Source: Datnioides undecimradiatus (Eukaryota > Chordata > Actinopteri > Lobotiformes > Datnioididae). Taken from it: a DNA stretch of 64,000 nt. This document shows, one piece after another, positions 62,830 through 64,000 of the stretch. Below the pieces are notes generated by a model. It was given only the letters and a program-made list of their open reading frames with translations, was not told the origin of the DNA and made no database searches. The position numbers and the translations under genes were made by a program. Positions within the stretch are counted from its first letter, which is position 1. The number at the start of each line of letters is the position of its first letter. The stretch covers positions 12,721,808-12,785,807 of the forward strand of contig WARS01000013.1 of the NCBI GenBank assembly GCA_008933995.1, given 5' to 3'.

Positions 62830-64000
62830 ATAACTGGGTAACATTTGGAAACCAAGGGATATCCCGTCTTTACTGTAGACAGGAGTGGGAATTTCCCTGT
62901 CAATACCTGGACATGTTTGGGGTTTTTATATTTATTAACAAATCACTTTAAATGCATCTCCCTTAAATTAATTTGAAGCGTACAATCACACAAGTGTTTA
63001 CTGAAATATACTTGACTTGACTTGAATATACTTGAAAACTCCACAATGCAGCATTAATACATAAAACAGAAAAAATATACAAAATAATCCACATTGCCTA
63101 TAATATTAGGCTCCTGTGGGCTTTTACTACAAAGTTTCCATGAAAATATTTTGTTTTATGATACTGTTCAACTGAGTGTGGTCATTTGTATTTATCATCT
63201 TCAGATTTATTTTAATAAAAATCTGTGAATCTACATCATAAGGATAAATGATCATTATGAACCACCTTTTTCATGCAGAAAATGTTATATCAAAGTTGGA
63301 GAGACGCAGGTGTAAATAATAAAAATGATATTCCATTTAAACCTGCTTCAGTTTACAGGTTCACCTTCAGAGAGGAATTTGTTCTATGAGTGTTTGTGAA
63401 AAGGCCAGTAGTTGGAGAAAACGCCAAGAGGAACCAGGTTTACTGGGTGATATAGAGACACTATTTATAAATGCTGTTGCATGGCATCCCTAGTCGCAGT
63501 TTGTTAAAAAGAACATAAATGGCCTGGCCTGTTTGACAAAATATGTACTTGAGTAAGAAAAAAATGTTTTATGGTCTGATGAGACCTAGCTAATATTTTT
63601 GACATCATATTACAAGCAGTGTTTAGTGGAAGTGCTGCACTGCAGCATAACATCATCAGGCCGGGTGGGATTTAGCTGATAAATCTTTTCTTTTCCTTCT
63701 GAAAAGAAAATGAAATCAACAAAACCCAGAGATATATGGGTTAAAAAGCTGAGATGAGATGATGATAATTTATTTTACAGCAATAAAACAACTCTAGATA
63801 CGAGGTCAATGCTGCACAAATGTGGCTTTAAAAAGAATTCATTCATTTGAAACGCCAAAGGGACTGGCGTGAGCATACTGTATAGGCACCAAATGTAATT
63901 TTGACACCTGCTGATTGTTGTTGTTGTTTTTTTAAGGACAACAAACACAGAAATTGTCTGATGAACGTTTTACTCAAAATTGCATTGCATCCCCTCTTGA
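62830..64000. other. Intergenic sequence upstream of mapk14
   Basis: About 1.2 kb of AT-rich sequence. I recognise no exon, RNA gene or transposon in it. Confidence 0.6.

Overview
This is vertebrate, almost certainly teleost fish, nuclear DNA. Genes are split into small exons with GT-AG introns, there are many long (CA)n/(GT)n tracts, and there are remnants of dispersed repeats of fish type. Most of the sequence is intronic or intergenic. I rebuilt the genes exon by exon from splice sites, reading phase and remembered family sequences. No database search was possible.

Left edge (1 to about 8.6 kb): one short minus-strand coding exon (6972-7012) reads MASLGDCCVKVAL and matches the start of the kinesin-4 protein KIF21B. 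It lies in a CpG-rich block. The rest of that gene would run off the left end, so 1-6971 is read as its first intron. From 7.4 to 15.3 kb I see intergenic DNA with simple repeats and degenerate dispersed elements.

15.28-19.7 kb: lhfpl5 (+), complete, three coding exons, 216 aa, a four-pass membrane protein of the hair-cell mechanotransduction complex. It is convergent with the next gene.

19.7-42.0 kb: srpk1 (-), complete, 16 coding exons, 664 aa, the SR-protein kinase. Its 12.8-kb intron 2 holds a candidate alternative first exon (33254-33276) in the correct phase, plus two other promoter-like GC-rich clusters.

42.7-62.8 kb: mapk14 (-), complete, p38 alpha MAP kinase, 361 aa from 12 exon positions. 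Position 9 has two 80-nt versions (46623-46702 and 46036-46115) that match the human CSBP2/CSBP1 choice. The gene starts in a CpG-rich block at about 62.2-62.8 kb. Nothing is recognised from 62.8 to 64 kb.

The lhfpl5-srpk1-mapk14 neighbourhood resembles human 6p21.3. Here SLC26A8 is absent between srpk1 and mapk14, mapk14 is flipped relative to srpk1, and a 1q32-type gene (kif21b) is the left neighbour. The genes do not form a pathway. lhfpl5 acts in hair cells, srpk1 and mapk14 are broadly used kinases, and kif21b is a microtubule motor. I found no CRISPR array, tRNA, rRNA, intact transposon or viral gene. The most interesting signals concern splicing and alternative promoters in the two kinase genes.
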